Source: Neorhizobium petrolearium
GTDB lineage: Bacteria; Pseudomonadota; Alphaproteobacteria; Rhizobiales; Rhizobiaceae
DNA length: 64,000 nt
Assembly (NCBI RefSeq): GCF_017873175.1
Contig: NZ_JAGGJW010000012.1
Location: forward strand, 62,001 to 126,000
Reading direction: 5' to 3'
Shown here: positions 50,214-58,778 of the stretch, piece after piece
How positions within the stretch are numbered: the first letter of the stretch is position 1
Layout of the letters: each line of letters opens with the position of its first letter
Notes under the pieces: generated by a model
The model's input: only the letters and a program-made list of their open reading frames with translations
Database searches by the model: none
What the model was told of the DNA's origin: nothing
Program-made: the position numbers and the translations under genes

Positions 50214-51089
50214 ATGAAATTTTCGCCATATATAACCGGTCTGATCGTCGTTCTCTTTTCCTCCGTCGTCCTCAGCACGGCGGGTCTGATGACGCGGCTG
50301 GTCGCGCTCGACAGCGCGACGATCCTCGTTTGGCGCGGCATCGCCGGCGGTACAGCACTGTTCTTCTTCCTTTTGATCATCGCGCCGCGGCGTGGCTTTC
50401 ATGCGCTCCCTCGTCCGGGCCGACCCGGGCTGGCGATTTGCATCGCCTCTGGCGTCGGCATGGTGCTGTTCATCACAGCGCTGCAGGAGACAAGTGTCGC
50501 GCATGTCTCGATCATTTTCGCGACATGTCCCTTCGTATCCGCGGGCCTTGGCTTTGCCTTGCTGGGCGAGCGGCCGGGGCGGAGTGCGCTGGTGGCGAGC
50601 CTTGCCGCGATGGCCGGGGTGATCGTCATGGTCGGGACGGGGGAGGCCGGCGGCCTCCTCGGCGATCTTCTGGCCTTCGGAATGACGGTTTGCGTGGCGC
50701 TGATGACGGTGCTGATGCGGCGCTACCCGGATCAGCCGGTTCTTATCACGGCGGGGCTTGCCGCTCTCCTCAGCGCCGTTCTCTCCCTGCCGTTTGCCGC
50801 GCCCCTTGCCGCCTCGCTGCAGGATATCGCGATCATCTCGCTTTTCGGTATTCTTGGTTTTGCGCTCGGCATCGGTCTTCTCCTATACGGCGCCCGGCTG
50901 CTGCCGCCGGTCGAGACGGCATTGATCGGGTCGCTCGATGCGCCGCTCGCGCCCTTCTGGGTCTGGCTCTTCCTCGGAGAGAGGCTGGACGAGGCGACGC
51001 TGCTTGGCGGAAGCGTGGTGATGGCAGCGGTTCTTCTCCACGTGCTTTTTGACCTGCGGCGGCGGGAGGCGATGACCGGGGCGGCCTAG
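50214..51089 (+). CDS. EamA/DMT-family transporter
   Basis: 291 aa, ten hydrophobic segments in two repeats, with LVALDSATILVWRGIAGG and a second-repeat Leu-Pro-Pro-Val-Glu-Thr-Ala-Leu-Ile-Gly segment. Drug/metabolite exporter group. Overlaps the 3' end of the opposing rluD gene by 4 bp. Possibly controlled by the divergent WYL regulator. Confidence 0.87.
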   Translation: MKFSPYITGLIVVLFSSVVLSTAGLMTRLVALDSATILVWRGIAGGTALFFFLLIIAPRRGFHALPRPGRPGLAICIASGVGMVLFITALQETSVAHVSIIFATCPFVSAGLGFALLGERPGRSALVASLAAMAGVIVMVGTGEAGGLLGDLLAFGMTVCVALMTVLMRRYPDQPVLITAGLAALLSAVLSLPFAAPLAASLQDIAIISLFGILGFALGIGLLLYGARLLPPVETALIGSLDAPLAPFWVWLFLGERLDEATLLGGSVVMAAVLLHVLFDLRRREAMTGAA

Positions 51090-52108
51090 CGGAGGGCGCC
51101 GATCAGCTCTTGCATATCTTCCGGCATGGGGGCTTCGAATTCCATCACCTCGCCCGTGCGTGGGTGTTCGAAAACCAGCAGATAGGCATGCAGCGCCTGG
51201 CGCGGAAAGCGGTTGACGATGCTCTTCGCCGGTTCTGGCAGAAGGTTGGCTTTCGTCCTGAAGCCCGCCGAATAATCCGGATCGCCGATCAAAGGATTGC
51301 CGATATGGGCCATGTGGACGCGAATCTGGTGCGTGCGACCGGTTTCCAGCCGACATTCGATCAGCGAGGCAAGCGCGGTGGCATCCGGCTTCTCGTGGAA
51401 GCGCTCGATCACTTCGTAATGAGTGACGGCTTCGCGCGCATCCTCACTGTCCTCGCGCTTCACGGCACGCTTGGTGCGGTCGGCGCCGGAGCGGCCGAGC
51501 GGTGCGTCGATCGTACCCCGGAGCTGTTTGGGCCGACCCCAGACGACTGCTTGGTAGGCGCGCTCCAGCGGCCCCGACCGGCCATGGTCGGCGAACTGCT
51601 CGGCAAGATGTCGGTGAGCGATGTCGTTCTTGGCGACGATCATGACACCGCTCGTATCCTTGTCGAGGCGGTGGACGATGCCGGGGCGCCTGACGCCACC
51701 GATGCCGGAAAGGCTCCTTCCGCAATGGTGGATCAGCGCGTTGACCAGCGTACCGGTCCAGTTGCCGGCGCCGGGGTGGACGACGAGGCCGGCGGGTTTG
51801 GCAATGACGATCAGGTCGTCGTCCTCGTAGAGCACGTCGAGCGGGATGTTCTCGCCCTTGGGTTCCGGATCTTCCGGTTCTGGAAGTTCGATTTCCACCT
51901 TGTCGCCGACTGCGATCTTCTTTTTCGGCTCGGTGACCGGCTTGCCGTTCAGGAGGACCGCGCCCTGCTCGATCAGGCTCTTGATGCGGCTCCGCGAAAA
52001 TTCGCCCTCCAGCGCGGACGTCAGCCAGGCATCCAGCCGCCCTTCGGCCTCTTCTCCGGCGGTGAGGACTTTCCTCTGGCGCTCTATCTCGTTAAAGGGA
52101 TCGTTCAT
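51086..52108 (-). CDS. rluD: Pseudouridine synthase, RluA/RluD family
   Basis: 340 aa. N-terminal S4 RNA-binding domain (RLDAWLTSALEGEFSRSRIKSLIEQGAVLLNG), then the catalytic HRLDKDTSGVMIVAK motif with the essential Asp, and a C-terminal ETGRTHQIRVHMAHIGNPLIGD. It modifies uridines of 23S rRNA. In several alphaproteobacteria this gene is next to rpoH; here 4.5 kb separate them. Confidence 0.9.
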   Translation of the reverse strand: MNDPFNEIERQRKVLTAGEEAEGRLDAWLTSALEGEFSRSRIKSLIEQGAVLLNGKPVTEPKKKIAVGDKVEIELPEPEDPEPKGENIPLDVLYEDDDLIVIAKPAGLVVHPGAGNWTGTLVNALIHHCGRSLSGIGGVRRPGIVHRLDKDTSGVMIVAKNDIAHRHLAEQFADHGRSGPLERAYQAVVWGRPKQLRGTIDAPLGRSGADRTKRAVKREDSEDAREAVTHYEVIERFHEKPDATALASLIECRLETGRTHQIRVHMAHIGNPLIGDPDYSAGFRTKANLLPEPAKSIVNRFPRQALHAYLLVFEHPRTGEVMEFEAPMPEDMQELIGALR

Positions 52109-52146
52109 TCAATCATTCCGATAGCAATCCAGACAAGGACGCCCCC

Positions 52147-52533
52147 ATGCCCCAACCCGATGTCGAGGAACAGGAAGAGCCGCTTGATCCGGCAATGGAG
52201 AGAATCCGCCGGAAGATGGTGCTCCTGCAGCTCGTTTCGGGCGGGATATTGTTCGTCTGCTTTATGGCTGTCCTCGCGGCGGTTGTCTACAAGGTCTCGC
52301 AGCGACCCGATGCGCCGGTGCAGTCCGCCTCGACGGGCAGCTTCTCAGTGCCGGCCGGACAACCGCTTGCTGCAACCGCCGAGCTGCCAGCCGGCTTTTC
52401 GGTCCAGTCGGTATCCCTCTCCGGCAGCCAGATTCTGTTCTACGGTCTGCTTGACGGCGACCGGAAGGCCTTCGTCTTTGATCTTGCCGCTGGCCGCATC
52501 GTCGCCGACGTGACGGTGGCGATCCCGCAATAA
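52147..52533 (+). CDS. Single-span membrane protein, DUF6476-like
   Basis: 128 aa. Charged N-terminus, one membrane helix (about residues 28-52), then a soluble C-terminal part with small beta-strand pattern (LSGSQILFYGLLDGDRKAFVFDLAAGRI). Its stop overlaps the start of the RNA methyltransferase (TAATG), so they are coupled; divergent from rluD by 38 bp. Conserved in rhizobia as a hypothetical. Function unknown. Confidence 0.65.
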   Translation: MPQPDVEEQEEPLDPAMERIRRKMVLLQLVSGGILFVCFMAVLAAVVYKVSQRPDAPVQSASTGSFSVPAGQPLAATAELPAGFSVQSVSLSGSQILFYGLLDGDRKAFVFDLAAGRIVADVTVAIPQ

Positions 52534-53354
52534 TGGAACCGATCCGCATCCATGATGCAGATGACCCGCGGATCACCGAATTCCGGTCCATCCGCGAGCG
52601 TGACCTGACAGGGCGGGAAGGGCGGTTCATCGCCGAGGGCACGGTGGTGCTGAGAATGCTCGCCGCTGCGCACCGGGCGGGCGGGGATTTTTGCGCGGAG
52701 AAAATCCTGCTGCTTGAAAACCGTGTGACCGGGCTTACCGATATCCTTGCCGATTTTCCGGAGGATATGCCGGTTTATGTCGCCACCGGTGCCGTGCTCG
52801 ATCGGATCGCGGGTTTCCACCTCCATCGGGGCGTGCTGGCGCTCGGACGGCGCAAACCGGAGAGAGCCATCACCGAACTGATTGCCGATCTGCCGAAAAA
52901 GGCGCTGGTGGTTGCTGCCTTCGGCATTTCCAACCACGACAATATCGGCTCGATCTTCCGCAATGCCGCCGCTTTCGGCGCGGATGCCGTGTTGCTCGAT
53001 CAGGGTTGTTGCGACCCGCTTTACCGTAAGGCGCTGCGAGTCTCGGTGGGCGCGGTGCTGTCGGTGCCCTATGCGAGAAGCGGAACGGCATCCGACATTC
53101 TTACGGTGCTGACGGAGAAAGACTTTGCCATATGGGGGCTTTCGCCGAGAGGCGGCGTGGAAATCTGTAACGTCCCGGCCTCTGATCGCATGGCGCTGAT
53201 CACCGGTACGGAGGGCGAGGGGCTGTCGCAGGACGTCCTGTCGCGCATCCAGACGGCGCGGATCGCCCAGGCGCCCGGCCTTGACAGCCTGAACGCGGCG
53301 ACCGCGACCGGAATTGCGCTTTACGAAATCGCCATGGCACAGGGCCGGCTTTAG
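52533..53354 (+). CDS. SpoU/TrmH-family RNA methyltransferase
   Basis: 273 aa SPOUT methyltransferase. The knot motifs are present: a FGISNHDNIGSIFRNAAAFGADAVLLD core with the catalytic Asn-x-Gly-x-x-x-Arg-x-Ala pattern, ALITGTEGEGL, and a C-terminal LDSLNAATATGIALYE with Ser-Leu-Asn. It methylates ribose 2'-O of rRNA or tRNA. N-terminal substrate-binding domain (about 1-100) is typical of RlmB-like enzymes. Starts by overlapping the upstream membrane protein gene. Confidence 0.88.
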   Translation: MEPIRIHDADDPRITEFRSIRERDLTGREGRFIAEGTVVLRMLAAAHRAGGDFCAEKILLLENRVTGLTDILADFPEDMPVYVATGAVLDRIAGFHLHRGVLALGRRKPERAITELIADLPKKALVVAAFGISNHDNIGSIFRNAAAFGADAVLLDQGCCDPLYRKALRVSVGAVLSVPYARSGTASDILTVLTEKDFAIWGLSPRGGVEICNVPASDRMALITGTEGEGLSQDVLSRIQTARIAQAPGLDSLNAATATGIALYEIAMAQGRL

Positions 53355-53395
53355 GTGTCAGTAAAGATGGGATGACTATCCTCGAAGGAGGCGTG

Positions 53396-54607
53396 TCAGG
53401 TCGTGCCTTCCTGGATGGCAGCGAGCGCGCGCTTGGATTTGGCGGCCAGGCTCTCCCGGTTGCCACTTCCCGACTTTCCGGACAGGATCTTATGAATCGG
53501 GGAAGAGGGACCTTCAACGGCGGCCGTCAGCGCAACCATATTCGCGGCGATCGAGGCGAGTTCCTGGCGGATCGCTTCCTCGTTGCCGCCGGCGTCATTG
53601 TGCAGGCGTTCCGATAGCGCGGTGGCGCGATTGCGCGTTTCCTCTGCTATTTCCGCGATCTGCGTATCGTCACCGGCTTCTTCGGAAATCCGGGCTTGCC
53701 TAGGCGTTGACGTATGGGGCAGGTTGCGCACGGTGACGTCCTCTGGGGCTATCTTCTTTCTCGGCACCGCCGCCTTCATGCCCGGTTGTACGGTTGTCGA
53801 ATCGCGAAGGGCGCGGCTTGCCTCCCGAGCCTCGGCGTTGGCCGCCTTGAGCTTTTCCCTGAGCCGGCCGATCTCGGCCAAGCGGCGCTCCAGCGCATGT
53901 TCCTTATCAGCACGGTCGGCGATTTCTCGTGCCAGCTTGTCTTCGAGCCTCTGGACCCGGTGTTCCTCCTGGGCCAGTCGGGTTTCGGCGTCCTTGGCAC
54001 GGGCGGTCTGCAGCCGCAAGTCGTTGCGCAGCGTGTCGCGTTCATCACGGAGCGCCGTGACGCGGAACTTCAGGTTCTCCACCTCTGTATCGCGGGTGGA
54101 AAGGTCGATGCGGAAATTATCGGCTTCGGTCATCAGCCGGAATTGGCGTTGCTGCAGGTTCTCGATTTCCCGATCCTTGGCAGCGGCGGCTTCCTCTGCA
54201 GCTTCAACCGCGGCCTTCAACTGCCGGATATGGCTATCTTCCTGACGCAGTCGCGAGCGCGCCTCGGCCGCCTCGACATCCATGTTCTCGACCTGCGAAC
54301 GCAGATCGGCAGCCTCGCTCTGCAGGCGCTTGGCTTCTTCGATGAGGGTATCGTTCCTGAGCTGCAGCCCTAAGGCCTTCTCCCGCTCCTGCACCAGCTC
54401 CTGCCTGGTACGGGCATTCTCGGCCGCATAGGCGGCGCGCGCCATATCGCGCTGGGCGCGCACTTCCTGTGGACTGATCGGCAGCGTCGCCCTGATGCGG
54501 TTTTCCGTATAACGCACGATACGCCCGTGGATTGCCGGCGCGACCAACATGGCGATAAGGGCGGCGCTCAGGAACCCCAAGCCGAACAGAAGAACAAATT
54601 CGATCAC
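53396..54607 (-). CDS. Membrane-anchored coiled-coil protein
   Basis: 403 aa. A hydrophobic anchor at residues 2-24 is followed by a long, heptad-rich, Arg/Glu/Ala-dominated coiled coil (about 50-275) and a basic, disordered C-terminal third. Its topology suggests an inner-membrane-tethered cytoplasmic or periplasmic filament. I do not recognise a named family, but the composition is that of rhizobial conserved hypothetical proteins in this locus. Convergent with the RNA methyltransferase, 41 bp apart. Confidence 0.72.
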   Translation of the reverse strand: MIEFVLLFGLGFLSAALIAMLVAPAIHGRIVRYTENRIRATLPISPQEVRAQRDMARAAYAAENARTRQELVQEREKALGLQLRNDTLIEEAKRLQSEAADLRSQVENMDVEAAEARSRLRQEDSHIRQLKAAVEAAEEAAAAKDREIENLQQRQFRLMTEADNFRIDLSTRDTEVENLKFRVTALRDERDTLRNDLRLQTARAKDAETRLAQEEHRVQRLEDKLAREIADRADKEHALERRLAEIGRLREKLKAANAEAREASRALRDSTTVQPGMKAAVPRKKIAPEDVTVRNLPHTSTPRQARISEEAGDDTQIAEIAEETRNRATALSERLHNDAGGNEEAIRQELASIAANMVALTAAVEGPSSPIHKILSGKSGSGNRESLAAKSKRALAAIQEGTT

Positions 54608-54725
54608 GACAATGCCGTTTCGCGAGCTGGATGGTACTGCGCGCTTTGTTTAAGCACGAGCGCATGCGGCCGGCAAGCGCCGATAAAGGGGGCCGGCCAG
54701 CTGATTGCCTTGATGACGTTCATGG

Positions 54726-54750
54726 AAAATCCCTCCGGGGTCCGGAGGGA
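54726..54750 (-). terminator. Rho-independent terminator of the DUF1134 gene
   Basis: Minus strand TCCCTCCGG-ACC-CCGGAGGGA, perfect 9-bp stem, then TTTTCC. Starts 12 bp after the stop at 54763. Confidence 0.85.
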
Positions 54751-54762
54751 CAATGCTCACTC

Positions 54763-55365
54763 TCAGAACGGGTTCCAGGTCGGCGCGCGGGTGAGCTTCA
54801 GATATCCGACATTGATGCCGAGGCGGGCGCCGATGCCGGTGCGGATCGGCACCAGGATCACGTTGTTGTTCCGCAGCACGGTCATGCCGACACCGGCGAC
54901 CACGAAAGCCGAGCCGGAAACTCCGCCGAAGCGCGCATAAAGAGCGTCAACGGAAGGAAGGTCATAGACTAGCATCATGGCGCGCGTGCCTTGTCCGCCG
55001 TAATCGATGCCGAGCGACGGCCCCTGCCAGAAGACCGGATGTTGACCGGCATTCTTGGTGTAGAGTTCGCCTTCGCCGTAGGTGAGGCCGGCGATGAAGG
55101 CACCCGAACCCTCTTGCCCAAGAATGTATCCGTTCGGCAGGCCGTATTTCTGGAAGGCATTCTCAACGACCTTCGCCAGCCCGCCGCTGGCGGAGCCGAA
55201 GAAACTGTGACCGGCGTCGACGATCTCCTGAGCCGAATACTGATTGGAGCCCTGCTGGGCAAAGACGGGGCCGGCGTAGAATAGCGCGGCTGCAATCACG
55301 GCAAACACCATCGAGGCGAACCGGGCGAGGGCTGTAGATGTGCGGATGCGCATTGTCAGATCCAT
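54763..55365 (-). CDS. Secreted DUF1134 family protein
   Basis: 200 aa. A signal peptide (about 1-35, ending Val-Phe-Ala-Gln) leads into a DUF1134 domain: FFGSASGGLAKVVENAFQKYGLPNGYILGQEGSGAFI and a C-terminal GIGARLGINVGYLKLTRAPTWNPF. A Gly-rich, beta-strand pattern suggests a periplasmic or outer-membrane protein. Exact start uncertain (55365, 55353 or 55392 are all possible). Divergent from chpT, sharing an intergenic region that carries a CtrA-like box. Function unknown. Confidence 0.8.
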   Translation of the reverse strand: MDLTMRIRTSTALARFASMVFAVIAAALFYAGPVFAQQGSNQYSAQEIVDAGHSFFGSASGGLAKVVENAFQKYGLPNGYILGQEGSGAFIAGLTYGEGELYTKNAGQHPVFWQGPSLGIDYGGQGTRAMMLVYDLPSVDALYARFGGVSGSAFVVAGVGMTVLRNNNVILVPIRTGIGARLGINVGYLKLTRAPTWNPF

Positions 55366-55431
55366 TATTGTATCGTCCAGAGCCTGCCTCATGCATCATG
55401 CTTAAGGCTTGGCTATTTTGCGGCGATGGTC

Positions 55432-55446
55432 TTAACAATCGGTTTA
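55432..55446. promoter_or_regulatory. Possible CtrA box before chpT
   Basis: TTAA-CAATCGG-TTTA: one mismatch from TTAA-N7-TTAA. Located 100 bp before chpT and 67 bp before the divergent DUF1134 start. Weak on its own, strengthened by the neighbouring ctrA cluster. Confidence 0.4.
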
Positions 55447-55547
55447 CCAAATATGGTGTCATTATGGCCTAAGAATATTGCACCATCTCTGCGCAATCTT
55501 GATGTGACAGAAGGAGATCGGGCAATTCGCACAAGCAGGAGACCTAC

Positions 55548-56195
55548 ATGCCGAAGAATCCGAATCTCACCCTTAGCGGGCCAGATCTTGCGGCACTTCT
55601 GTGTAGCCGCGTGTGCCATGATGTGATTTCTCCGGTTGGCGCGATCAACAACGGTCTCGAACTGCTTGACGAGGGTGCGGCCGACGCCGACGCGCTCGAT
55701 CTTATCCGCACATCGGCTCTCAACGCTTCGGTGCGTCTCAGATTCGCACGTCTCGCCTTCGGGGCTTCCGGCTCCGTCGGTGCTTCGATCGATACGGGCG
55801 AGGCCGAAAAGGCCGCAAAGGATTATGCCGTCGCCGAAAAGAAGACCGAGGTTACCTGGAGCGGTCCGCGGGCGATTATCGCGAAGAACCGCGTCAAGCT
55901 GCTTCTCAACCTCTTCCTGGTCGCTTATGCGGGTATTCCGCGCGGCGGTTCGGTCGAAGTCACGCTGGAGAATCCGGAATACGACGCGAGGTTCACCATT
56001 ACGGTGAAGGGCCGGATGATGCGCGTGCCGGCGAAATTTGTCGAGATCGCCACAGGCACGCTGGAAGAGCCGATCGATGCTCATTCGATCCAGCCCTATT
56101 ACACGGTGCTGCTTGCGGAAGAATGCGGCATGGATCTGAAATATGTGGTCTCGGAAGACAAGATCGTCTTCATCGCCGAAGCTGTGGCTGCCTGA
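55548..56195 (+). CDS. chpT: Histidine phosphotransferase ChpT
   Basis: 215 aa, carries phosphate from the hybrid kinase CckA to CtrA and CpdR. The phosphorylated His is His24 in RVCHDVISPVGAINNGLELL, the hallmark of ChpT. A degenerate HATPase-like C-terminal half lacks ATP-binding boxes. CAGGAGACCTAC precedes the ATG. Directly upstream of a CpdR-like receiver and ctrA, its two predicted partners. Confidence 0.9.
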   Translation: MPKNPNLTLSGPDLAALLCSRVCHDVISPVGAINNGLELLDEGAADADALDLIRTSALNASVRLRFARLAFGASGSVGASIDTGEAEKAAKDYAVAEKKTEVTWSGPRAIIAKNRVKLLLNLFLVAYAGIPRGGSVEVTLENPEYDARFTITVKGRMMRVPAKFVEIATGTLEEPIDAHSIQPYYTVLLAEECGMDLKYVVSEDKIVFIAEAVAA

Positions 56196-56301
56196 GACGA
56201 TTCGGCACGGGTTGCGCCTTTAGGTAACCATTCATTAGTGTCGTACCCCTAATGATAGATATCTGGCCCTGAACGGGCGGATTAGCATCAAGGGGAGCAA
56301 G

Positions 56302-56664
56302 ATGCAGCGTTTGATGATTGCCGATGAGTCGGACATCGTCCGCAAGGTCGGCAAACGCATTCTTTCCGAATTGGGCTTTCTCGTAGCCGAGGCCGGCAGC
56401 ATGCGCGAAGCCATCACGGGTTGCCATGCGGAACTCCCCAACTTCCTGATCGTCGATGCAGCGCTCGAAGGCGCGCTCGACCTCATTGCCGCCGTTCGCG
56501 CCATGCCGAACGGTAAGAGCGTGCGCATCTTCTACTGCGTCATCGAGGCGGATCTGAGAAAGATGATGGTCGGTAAACGCGCCGGCGCGGACGATTTCCT
56601 GCTGAAACCCTTCGATCGCAAGATCCTGACCTCTGTCTTTTCGGGTCTGGCGCAGGCGGCGTAA
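56302..56664 (+). CDS. CpdR-like single-domain response regulator
   Basis: 120 aa receiver domain only. Acidic pocket Asp-Glu near the N-terminus (IADESD), phosphorylation site Asp52 (FLIVDA) and Lys in LLKPFD. The conserved Thr/Ser position reads Cys (IFYCVIEAD). CpdR proteins, when unphosphorylated, help ClpXP degrade CtrA. The C-terminus ends Gln-Ala-Ala, as do many ClpXP-degraded proteins. It sits between chpT and ctrA; in Sinorhizobium a second CpdR is known, so I leave the symbol blank. Confidence 0.8.
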   Translation: MQRLMIADESDIVRKVGKRILSELGFLVAEAGSMREAITGCHAELPNFLIVDAALEGALDLIAAVRAMPNGKSVRIFYCVIEADLRKMMVGKRAGADDFLLKPFDRKILTSVFSGLAQAA

Positions 56665-56740
56665 CTGCCAGAACTGATCCTGATCCGACCTAGCCGATTG
56701 GCTGCGGTTTTTCGTTCACCTCCTTTGCGCGATCAAAACA

Positions 56741-56772
56741 AAACGCCCGCCAGGAGTGTCTGGCGGGCGTTT
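56741..56772. terminator. Bidirectional terminator between the cpdR-like gene and ctrA
   Basis: AAACGCCCGCCA-GGAGTGTC-TGGCGGGCGTTT: perfect 12-bp stem, 8-nt loop. On the minus strand it is followed by TGTTTTG, 26 bp after the ctrA stop; mainly a ctrA terminator. Confidence 0.9.
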
Positions 56773-56797
56773 CGAAATAGGATATTTTGTTGGGAGA

Positions 56798-57499
56798 TCA
56801 GGCGATTTCGGCGTAGTCGTTGCCATCCGGCTCGCGCAGCACATAGCCGCGGCCCCAGACGGTTTCGATGTAATTGGCGCCGCCCGCAGCGTTGGCAAGC
56901 TTCTTGCGCAGCTTGCAGATGAAGACATCGATGATCTTCAATTCCGGCTCGTCCATGCCGCCATAGAGATGGTTGAGGAACATTTCCTTGGTGAGCGTGG
57001 TACCCTTGCGGAGCGAAAGCAGCTCCAACATCTGATACTCCTTGCCCGTCAGGTGGACACGCTGGCCGCCGACTTCGACGGTCTTGGCGTCAAGGTTCAC
57101 GATCAGCTCGCCGGTGATGATGATCGACTGGGCATGGCCCTTCGAGCGGCGGACGATCGCGTGAATGCGGGCGACCAGTTCGTCCTTGTGGAACGGCTTG
57201 GTCATGTAGTCGTCGGCGCCGAAACCCAGGCCGCGAACCTTGTCTTCGATGCCAGCCATGCCGGACAGAATGAGGATCGGCGTTTTGACCTTGGAGAGCC
57301 TCAGCGTACGAAGCACTTCGTAACCAGACATGTCTGGGAGATTCAGGTCGAGGAGAATGATGTCGTAGTCATAGAGCTTGCCGAGATCGACGCCCTCTTC
57401 ACCGAGGTCGGTGGTATATACATTGAAGCTTTCCGATTTCAGCATCAGCTCGATGCTCTGGGCAGTCGCGCTGTCATCTTCGATGAGTAGAACCCGCAT
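56798..57499 (-). CDS. ctrA: Cell-cycle master response regulator CtrA
   Basis: 233 aa OmpR/PhoB-type regulator. Receiver domain with Asp51 as phosphorylation site (LLDLNLPDMSGYE), followed by a winged-helix DNA-binding domain (GKEYQMLELLSLRKGTTLTKEMFLNHLYGG, then IDVFICKLRKKL and WGRGYVLRE). It is nearly identical in layout to CtrA throughout Rhizobiales and Caulobacter. It silences the replication origin and activates division and flagellar genes. AAAGGGG precedes the ATG. The C-terminus ends Ile-Ala. The upstream region carries four GANTC sites. Confidence 0.97.
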   Translation of the reverse strand: MRVLLIEDDSATAQSIELMLKSESFNVYTTDLGEEGVDLGKLYDYDIILLDLNLPDMSGYEVLRTLRLSKVKTPILILSGMAGIEDKVRGLGFGADDYMTKPFHKDELVARIHAIVRRSKGHAQSIIITGELIVNLDAKTVEVGGQRVHLTGKEYQMLELLSLRKGTTLTKEMFLNHLYGGMDEPELKIIDVFICKLRKKLANAAGGANYIETVWGRGYVLREPDGNDYAEIA

Positions 57500-57605
57500 A
57501 TTTTTCCCCTTTACCGCCGCGTAAGGTACCTTCTCGCCCCCTTACTCGTTACGGATCCAGACTGTGCCTGATTTGGAAGCTGCCACCAAATGGTTAACAA
57601 ATTAT

Positions 57606-57733
57606 GATTCCCTCTGGCAAGGTACATCAATTCGTTAAGTAAAATTAGTAGCCGCCTGATTTTCTTAGGGATTGGCCATCACCAAGATTGAATCGACGGA
57701 TGAGGAAATTCCGCCAAGTGATTCATTCGACTC
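57606..57733. promoter_or_regulatory. Cluster of four GANTC (CcrM methylation) sites upstream of ctrA
   Basis: GATTC (57606), GAATC (57690), GATTC (57720) and GACTC (57729) within 128 bp of the ctrA promoter region. By base composition one per about 300 bp would be expected. TTAA half-sites (57595, 57634, 57778, 57821, 57841) are also frequent. This is the arrangement by which CcrM/GcrA time ctrA transcription in Caulobacter and rhizobia. Confidence 0.7.
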
Positions 57734-57824
57734 GCACATTGTCGAAGCCAATTTAGGCCTTGGTATTTACCGACCCTTAAACGATCGGGATTATCATTAA
57801 TGATGCCTGTAAACGAAAGGTTAA

Positions 57825-57861
57825 CGCGGCGGCGAATTTATTAACGCCGCGCATATTTTTT
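57825..57861 (+). terminator. Terminator-like hairpin in the fliJ leader
   Basis: CGCGGCG (57825-57831) and CGCCGCG (57845-57851) form a 7-bp stem around 13 nt, then CATATTTTTTG. It faces fliJ (start 57924), so any transcript from the divergent region would meet it before fliJ. Confidence 0.5.
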
Positions 57862-57923
57862 GATCCGGAGTGTAACAAGCCGGATAAACAGGCCTGGGTC
57901 TCGCTATCCACGGAGTATTGCGT

Positions 57924-58274
57924 ATGAAGTCGCGTGACAGCCTAGTTCGCCTGAAGGGATTTCAGGTTAATGAGAAGCGCCGCCAGCTGCAGCAGCTGCA
58001 GATGATGATGGCCGAATTCGAGCGGATGGCCAAGGAGCTCGAACACCAGATCACTCTCGAAGAGAAGAAGACCGGTATTGTCGATCCGAATCACTTCGCC
58101 TATCCGACCTTCGCGAAGGCCGCCCGGCAGCGGGCAGACAACCTCCAGGTTTCGATTCGCGAGTTGAAGGTTCAGCAGGAAAGTGCGGAACTGGCGCTCG
58201 AGGAAGCGGAGGCGGAACTCGCCAAGGCATCGGCGCTCGAAGAGCGTGATGGTGGAATGCGCGCCCGAGCCTAA
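57924..58274 (+). CDS. fliJ: FliJ-like flagellar export chaperone
   Basis: 116 aa, wholly helical coiled coil of Gln/Glu/Lys/Arg. LVRLKGFQVNEKRRQLQQLQMMMAEFERM starts a FliJ-type hairpin; the C-terminal half is Glu/Ala-rich. FliJ helps deliver substrates to the flagellar export ATPase. Start 57924 follows CGGAG. Located divergent from ctrA, as in other Rhizobiales. Sequence conservation of FliJ is low, so the call rests partly on position. Confidence 0.75.
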   Translation: MKSRDSLVRLKGFQVNEKRRQLQQLQMMMAEFERMAKELEHQITLEEKKTGIVDPNHFAYPTFAKAARQRADNLQVSIRELKVQQESAELALEEAEAELAKASALEERDGGMRARA

Positions 58275-58387
58275 GAACACCGGGCGGCGTAGTACGGAAT
58301 ATTTCAAATGCGGGGCGGCGCTTTGGCGCCTGCGCCCGATTTGCGTTTTAGCGCGTTTGCCAACGTCTGCGCGCGCGACCTTCCCCC

Positions 58388-58666
58388 CTATTGGAGAATA
58401 TCCTGCCAATCCGGATGGCGCTCCACCTGGCTCTTGAAGAAAGGGCAAAGGGGGATGATCTTCCAGCCGCCCTTGCGGGCGTCCTCTACCGCGTGCAGGG
58501 CCAATGCCTGACCGACACCCTTGCCGCGCAGCCCGTCCGGCACGCCGGTGTGGTCGATGATGATGAGCCGAGGGGAAGCCCGCGAATAGGTCATTTCCGC
58601 GTAGTAGCCGTCGACCTCTGCGACATAGCGCCCGCCGGATTGTGTTTCTTCATGCCTGATATTCAT
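58388..58666 (-). CDS. Small GNAT N-acetyltransferase (YjdJ/COG2388-type)
   Basis: 92 aa. It starts MNIRHEE, with GLRGKGVGQALALHAVEDARKGGWKIIPLCPFFKSQ being the acetyl-CoA loop and the tell-tale Cys-Pro-Phe of the NATD1-like group. These small acetyltransferases act on unknown small substrates. An ATG two codons earlier (58672) is also possible. Confidence 0.85.
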   Translation of the reverse strand: MNIRHEETQSGGRYVAEVDGYYAEMTYSRASPRLIIIDHTGVPDGLRGKGVGQALALHAVEDARKGGWKIIPLCPFFKSQVERHPDWQDILQ

Positions 58667-58778
58667 GATCATCCCGCTTTCTCGTGGTACGGGATGATGT
58701 AATACGGGACAACGGGCCGGAGAGAAATAGCCAGGCAGCGTCTCTACGGGTTACCGCACTGTCAACCGGAGGAAAACG

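Noticed and set aside
57590..57860. Full CtrA box in the ctrA promoter region
   Set aside because: Several TTAA half sites are present, but none pair at exactly 7 bp (closest TTAA-N6-TTAG at 57634), so I did not list a box.
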